Positions 59,634 through 64,000 of a stretch of 64,000 nucleotides of DNA are shown here, piece after piece; position 1 is the first letter of the stretch, and every line of letters starts with the position of its first letter. The notes under the pieces were generated by a model, which saw only the letters and a program-made list of their open reading frames with translations, was not told where the DNA came from and made no database searches. A program made the translations under genes and the position numbers. The DNA comes from Ariolimax columbianus (lineage: Eukaryota; Mollusca; Gastropoda; Stylommatophora; Arionidae): positions 123,205,468-123,269,467 of the forward strand of contig JAVGWX010000003.1 of assembly GCA_036924085.1 (NCBI GenBank), written 5' to 3'.

Positions 59634-60141
59634 GTCTGTGTTTCTGTGTGTGTTTCTGTATGTGTGTTTCTGTATGTGTGTGTTTATGTGTGTTTCTGTA
59701 TGTATGTGTGTGTGTGTTTCTGTGTGTGTGTGTGTTTCAGTGTTTCTGTGCGTGTGTGTCTGTGTATGTTTCTGAGTGTGTGTGTATTTCAGTGTGTTTC
59801 TGTGTGTGTGTGTGTTTCTGTATATGTGTGCGTGTTTCTGTGTTTCTGTGTTTCTGTGTGTGTGTGTTTCTGTGTGTGTATGTTTCTGTGTACTTATGTG
59901 TGTGTATTTCAGTGCGTTTCTGTATATATGTGTTTCTGTATGCATCTGTTTGTGTGAGTCTGTGTGTATTTCTGTGTTTCTGTGTGTGTGTTTCTGTGTG
60001 TGTGTTTCTGTGTGTATGTATGTGTGTGTGTGTGTGTGTTTCTGTGTGTGTTTCTGTGCGTATGTATGTGTGTGTGTGTGTGTGTTTCTGTGTGTGTGTT
60101 TCTGTGCGTATGTATGTGTGTGTGTGTGTGTTTCTGTGTGA
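59631..60141. repeat. TG/TTTCTGTGTG low-complexity tract
   Basis: About 510 bp of (TG)n broken by 'tttctgtgtg' and 'tatgtatg' blocks. Cys/Val-rich (plus) and His/Thr-rich (minus) frames of up to 224 residues are artefacts. Confidence 0.97.
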
Positions 60142-60344
60142 TATAAAGAACATCAGATTATGAATTTGAACGAAAAGTCCAAGCAATAGGGAGGAATGAT
60201 ATGACTGTAAATTCTTGTAATAAGATGTCAAGATCATATCTCGAACGCCATCATACAAAATACATTTCATCAGAATGAGCGACTTCATTAAGTTCTACAG
60301 ACTGTTATTAAAACACTCAAATGACACTGGTACAGTCATAACGT

Positions 60345-60560
60345 AAATTTCACTTAACGTCTTTATACTGGTTTAGAAGACTCTGCAGAGTCTGTGTTTA
60401 ACCATTTTCATTTACATTTGCTTGCCCTTGCCTCCACTTCCTGATGTGGCAATGCATTCCAAGCATTCACAACTGTCTGACTAAAAATAATATCTAATCT
60501 CGGTCATACTTACGTTGATTTGCAGCTATGCCCTCTTGTTGTTGTAGGAAGCTAATTTAT
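60345..60560 (-). mobile_element. CR1-like LINE 3' end
   Basis: On minus: 'gagggcatagctgcaaat', a stretch for VRQ.WNALP ('tggaatgcattgccacatca'), then the family tail 'cagactctgcagagtcttct' and 'agtataaagacgttaagtga' (60378-60355). Same family as 6752-7880, 39246-43117 and 48745-48975. Confidence 0.87.
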
Positions 60561-61384
60561 CCTTTCCTGTCATGCCTGAATATTGAACAGATCGAGCTGG
60601 GTAGAAAATGTCATAGATGGACGGGGGACAATTAAAGAAACAGCAACATTGGTAATGGACATACATCTGTGGACACATACAGTTCATAACTCGGTGAGAT
60701 GTAATGTCTCAACGACCTACGATGTAATTGGATGAATGAAGAAGAAACAGAAGAAGAGGAATAAGAAAAGCCTAACTTAAATCTTTTTCTTTTCTCTATT
60801 TTTCTTCTTAATGTTGTTGTGAACCGTCTCTGTGGCTAACATGCTTACTTGATGCCAATGGATTCATTCATATACACTCTTCTGTCCTTCTTATTCGTCT
60901 TCTTCTTCCTCGTAGAGATTGTTTGAGTATGTCTGCACGCGAAGTTAGGAAAAGACCAGATTTAATATGCTTAAGGCGATATTATGTCGTACAGAAGAAA
61001 ACATAGTTCCAACTACAACGGAAAGTCGATCCTATTGAATGGTCTATCAAACGAGTAGAATAACAACAAAAAAGGTGCAGACTTTAACATATGTGTGTGT
61101 GAGCAGAATGGAGAGATTAAAATGCTATGATAAGATCACAAAGGTGCAACTGTTGGAGACAACCCTGACGCATATCAATTAAACAGTAGATAAGCAGAGG
61201 ACGATGGCGTCAGTTAGGAGATATGTTAAGGGGACCATCTTATAACATTACATTGTAGTCGTTGTTCTGGAATCCTAGAGCTAGAGCGAAACACACATGG
61301 GAAAGTGCGCTTGAGCCCAACAGAAAGAAAACAAAAGACGTAGACAGAGCTAAAAGAGATGGCTCAGAACATTAGAATGTGGCT
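60561..61384. other. No gene recognised; GAA-rich patches
   Basis: 'gaatgaagaagaaacagaag' (about 60735) on plus and 'cgtcttcttcttcctcg' (about 60897) may be LINE/SINE tail scraps. Otherwise unique. Confidence 0.4.
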
Positions 61385-62135
61385 GGTACTGATGGTTCAG
61401 GACAGGAGAAATTCGTGTGTACTTGTTGGGATGGTTTGGGACAGAAGGACTTGGCGGGTACTTGTTGGGATGGCTCAAGACAGAAGAACTTGGTAGGTAC
61501 TTGTTGATATGGTGGTCCAGGACAGGAAGACTTGGCGGGTACTTGTTGATATGGTGGTCCAGAACAGGAAGACTTGGCGGGTACTTGTTGATATGGTGGT
61601 CCAGAACAGGAAGACTTGGCGGGTACTTGTTGATATGGTGGTCCAGAACAGGAAGACTTGGCGGGTACTTGTTGATATGGTGGTCCAGAACAGGAAGACT
61701 TGGCGGGTACTTGTTGAGATGGTTTAGGATAGGAGGACTGTGACGGGTACTTGTTGGGATGATCTATGGTAGGACTTTAACGGTTACCTGTTGGGATGCC
61801 TCAAGACATGAGTACTGTAACGGGTACCTGTTGGGATGGCTCAATACATGAGGACCGTGACGGGTACTTGTTGGGATGGCTCAAGAAAAAAAGACTTGGT
61901 GGGTACTTGCTGAGATGGCTAAGGGCAAGAGGACTTGGTGGGTACTTGTTGGGATGGTTCAGGACAAGACTGTAATGTGTACTTGTAGCGAAGGCTCAGG
62001 ACAAGACGACTTGGCGGGCACTTGTTGGGTTGTCTAGGACATTATAACTTGGTGGGTACTTTTGGGGATAGCTCATGACAGGAGGACTTGACAAGTACAC
62101 GTTAGGATGGCTTAGAAAAGGATGACTTGGTTGTT
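61385..62135. repeat. 39/42-bp minisatellite, about 18 copies
   Basis: The units share 'gacttggcgggtacttgttg' followed by 'ggatggtttaggacaggag' (39 bp) or 'atatggtggtccagaacaggaa' (42 bp). The 42-bp form occupies a homogeneous central block (about 61500-61715) and diverged 39-bp units flank it. Frame-preserving, hence the 108-residue ORF 61417-61743. Confidence 0.94.
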
Positions 62136-62669
62136 ACTTGTTCAAGAACTGTGATTCTCGGACTGCTGAAACGATTTCAACATTCTCTCTCATCATATCG
62201 CTTGTTTCAGTTCAGTTCAGTTCAGGTGCCATCTCTGCATCGTAGAGCGGCTGCAGTGCATCTCCAGTGTACTCTATCTCTTGCTGTAATTTGTCAATCT
62301 GAAATACTTTTTCCAGACCATTCCCTCATGTTATTCACCCACTTAAATGTCTGTCTCTTGAACGACTGCCTTCCACCCTACCCTCCACTACGGGTATATT
62401 TAAGTATATCGATTGTTTTGGGAAAACTAAAAACGTGTAATTTAAACCAAGATCATTATTTACAATGAATGTGTTGCCAATACGCTCCAATATGGTAGCC
62501 AAACGTTGGCAAGAAATGCCAAAAAAGAGAATAGGCTTAACACCGTTCATCTTCGGCGCCTGCTACCCACTCTTGGAATTACATACAGAAACAGAGCGAC
62601 GTATGCAACGGTACGCTCTTGCACCAATCTCTAAAACATGTACACTTTCTTTAGGCAGAAAAGACTACG

Positions 62670-62930
62670 ATAGCTTGGTCTTGTTCATTGCATGGAAGAT
62701 GGTCGCATTCCTTTAGAGATATCCTCTGTGAACAGTTAGCGGATGGGAAAGTAATTATTGGTCTACCCCAGCCAAGGTTCACATATCAGTGTACGTGTGG
62801 CATGAAAAACACTAGACGCGATGCTCACTTTGTGGCAAGTCAAACTCCAGACGAATCCAAGTGGAGATGTTCTCCGAAAAACCCCATGATGGCTGAATAG
62901 AACCTCTTACAACACGCAGCAGTACAATGA
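62670..62930 (+). pseudogene. LINE C-terminal fragment
   Basis: Plus: CMEDGRIPLE (about 62688-62720) and, after a shift, ILCEQLADGKVIIGLPQPRF (62719-62780), then CTCGMKNTRRDA and SKWRCSP (to about 62880). It matches the GHVxRMEDGRIPK..LYGEL..G.R..GRP..R.KDVCKRDMK module also seen at 5962-6315. Confidence 0.82.
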
Positions 62931-64000
62931 CACGCCACGTGGAGAAAGAAAACAAAAAACACAGTAGAGAGTTACCACTACAAGGTCGTATCATGGTAGA
63001 GTAAGTCATGACTGAAAGGGGCTACAGCTACTGTACTAGACCTCACTTTGGAATGGGATGTGTTGGCCCGTTTTCTTACTAGTACAATCCCTGTCTGTAA
63101 CTCTGCCAACGACAGCTATCTAATGACAGCTAGATAAACGGTATTGCCAGACTACCTGTTTACGTGCGTCAAGATTGCCATCAGGTGCAAGCGATGTAAT
63201 CGCCTTGCGCTTTCAGAACCTACATAGAACACATAGCTTTGACACATTCATTGCGCAAGTATGTTGGAAGTAAACTGAAGGTGATAAGTAGACATAACCG
63301 TGACATAACAGTATCATAATGATATGCTATGGCTACTAGAGAATGATGCCCATAACTCTTTGACTCCTCTTCTGTCCAATCAGCTATCTTGCCTTCGATC
63401 CAATCGTTTCTCTTTGATTTCCTTTGAGTTGCTATGTTGTTGTTGCTGCACACTTCTACAATGTTAACCTCGTAGTGACAAAGGTACCTGAATCTTTTTC
63501 CGATATTGGCAAGATTTGGTAATTGTAATCGAGAATGCCTGGTGTAAGCATAAGACCTGCACACTTGTACGTGCTTTTCAAACGGCTGCGAAAGATTCCG
63601 TCTGTAAAGTCGTGTAAGTTATCATTAGTTTTAGGTTAGAAAATTATTCCTGGACAAACACATTTTCTTTTAAAGATTATAAATATATATGCTTTAATGT
63701 TCACATGCAATCTCTGTATCGTTTGAACGTTTAGAAATCCATTATCGTTTCAAAAGTATCTCGTGTATGAATTATTTTGAGTTGGCCATTTCGTTTCGTC
63801 TCAGTTGAGGTATCGATTAGTCGGTATTGACTCGATGAAATGTGTTACTATAATCGTCTATGTATTACCGGTATCCGGTAGGTGGCAAAACACTCAATAC
63901 TGTAAGCTACCCTGCACGTATGAAGTGCCTTGCAAGGTTGAACATAGGAATAAACTATACGCCAGAGAAAAAAAGAAGATCTTGACACCGGTCGGTAGAT
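62931..64000. other. No gene recognised
   Basis: AT-rich. A 114-residue minus frame (63564-63220) and shorter ones carry no motif. Confidence 0.45.

Noticed and set aside
59489..60288. Cys/Val-rich and His/Thr-rich ORFs up to 224 residues
   Set aside because: Translations of a TG/TA microsatellite.
63220..63564. 114-residue minus-strand ORF
   Set aside because: No recognisable domain and no supporting context.

Overview
The window is eukaryotic, metazoan and almost certainly from a repeat-rich invertebrate. A mollusc is the best guess, because the LINE, SINE and minisatellite mix looks lophotrochozoan, but this is inference. I see no operons or ribosome binding sites, no convincing host protein-coding exons, and no rRNA or genuine tRNA genes. 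Base composition is AT-rich. Nearly every recognisable coding signal belongs to a dead transposable element.

Layout. 1-3483 (-) is a decayed APE-type LINE containing two minisatellites. 5955-7880 holds a second LINE C-terminus (-), then a CR1-like LINE (+) interrupted by a tRNA-derived SINE. 9985-10705 is a third LINE relic. 11.9-16.3 kb carries several SINEs, including one with clear target-site duplications, and a GAT-rich dispersed repeat. 17.3-19.5 kb has an 18-bp minisatellite holding a 51-bp LINE tail, then a LINE whose RT region contains a 40-bp x 27 array. 23.2-27.2 kb has a 53/67-bp array, then a near full-length RTE-like LINE (-). 28.3-31.2 kb has two large minisatellites and a LINE fragment. 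31.5-35.0 kb is copy A of a jockey/I-like LINE with RNase H and a GAA tail. 36.2-38.0 kb has two further LINE 3' ends (-). 38.4-44.9 kb has a 24-bp minisatellite, then a decayed CR1 with an esterase-type ORF1, carrying copy B of the GAA-tailed LINE in its 3' end. 45-51 kb holds minisatellites, SINEs and LINE 3' ends. 51.4-52.1 kb is an internally deleted Tc1-like transposase. 54.4-58.6 kb is a LINE (-) split inside its RNase H domain by copy C of the GAA-tailed LINE. 58.6-64 kb is microsatellites, a 39/42-bp array and LINE scraps.

How the parts relate. This is a nested graveyard. Target-site duplications order several insertions: A into an AT-rich minisatellite, B into CR1, C into a minus-strand LINE, and a tiny tail into an 18-bp minisatellite. 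All A/B/C copies are 5'-truncated and end in GAA repeats. A SINE at about 47.8 kb ends in a similar GAA-rich tail, which suggests it may have used the same machinery.

The most unusual pattern is that three minisatellites (units 34, 41 and 40 bp) are built from LINE coding sequence in place. On the flanks the LINE protein similarity runs straight into the first and out of the last unit. A fourth LINE carries a 28-bp tandem duplication that looks like the first step of the same process.
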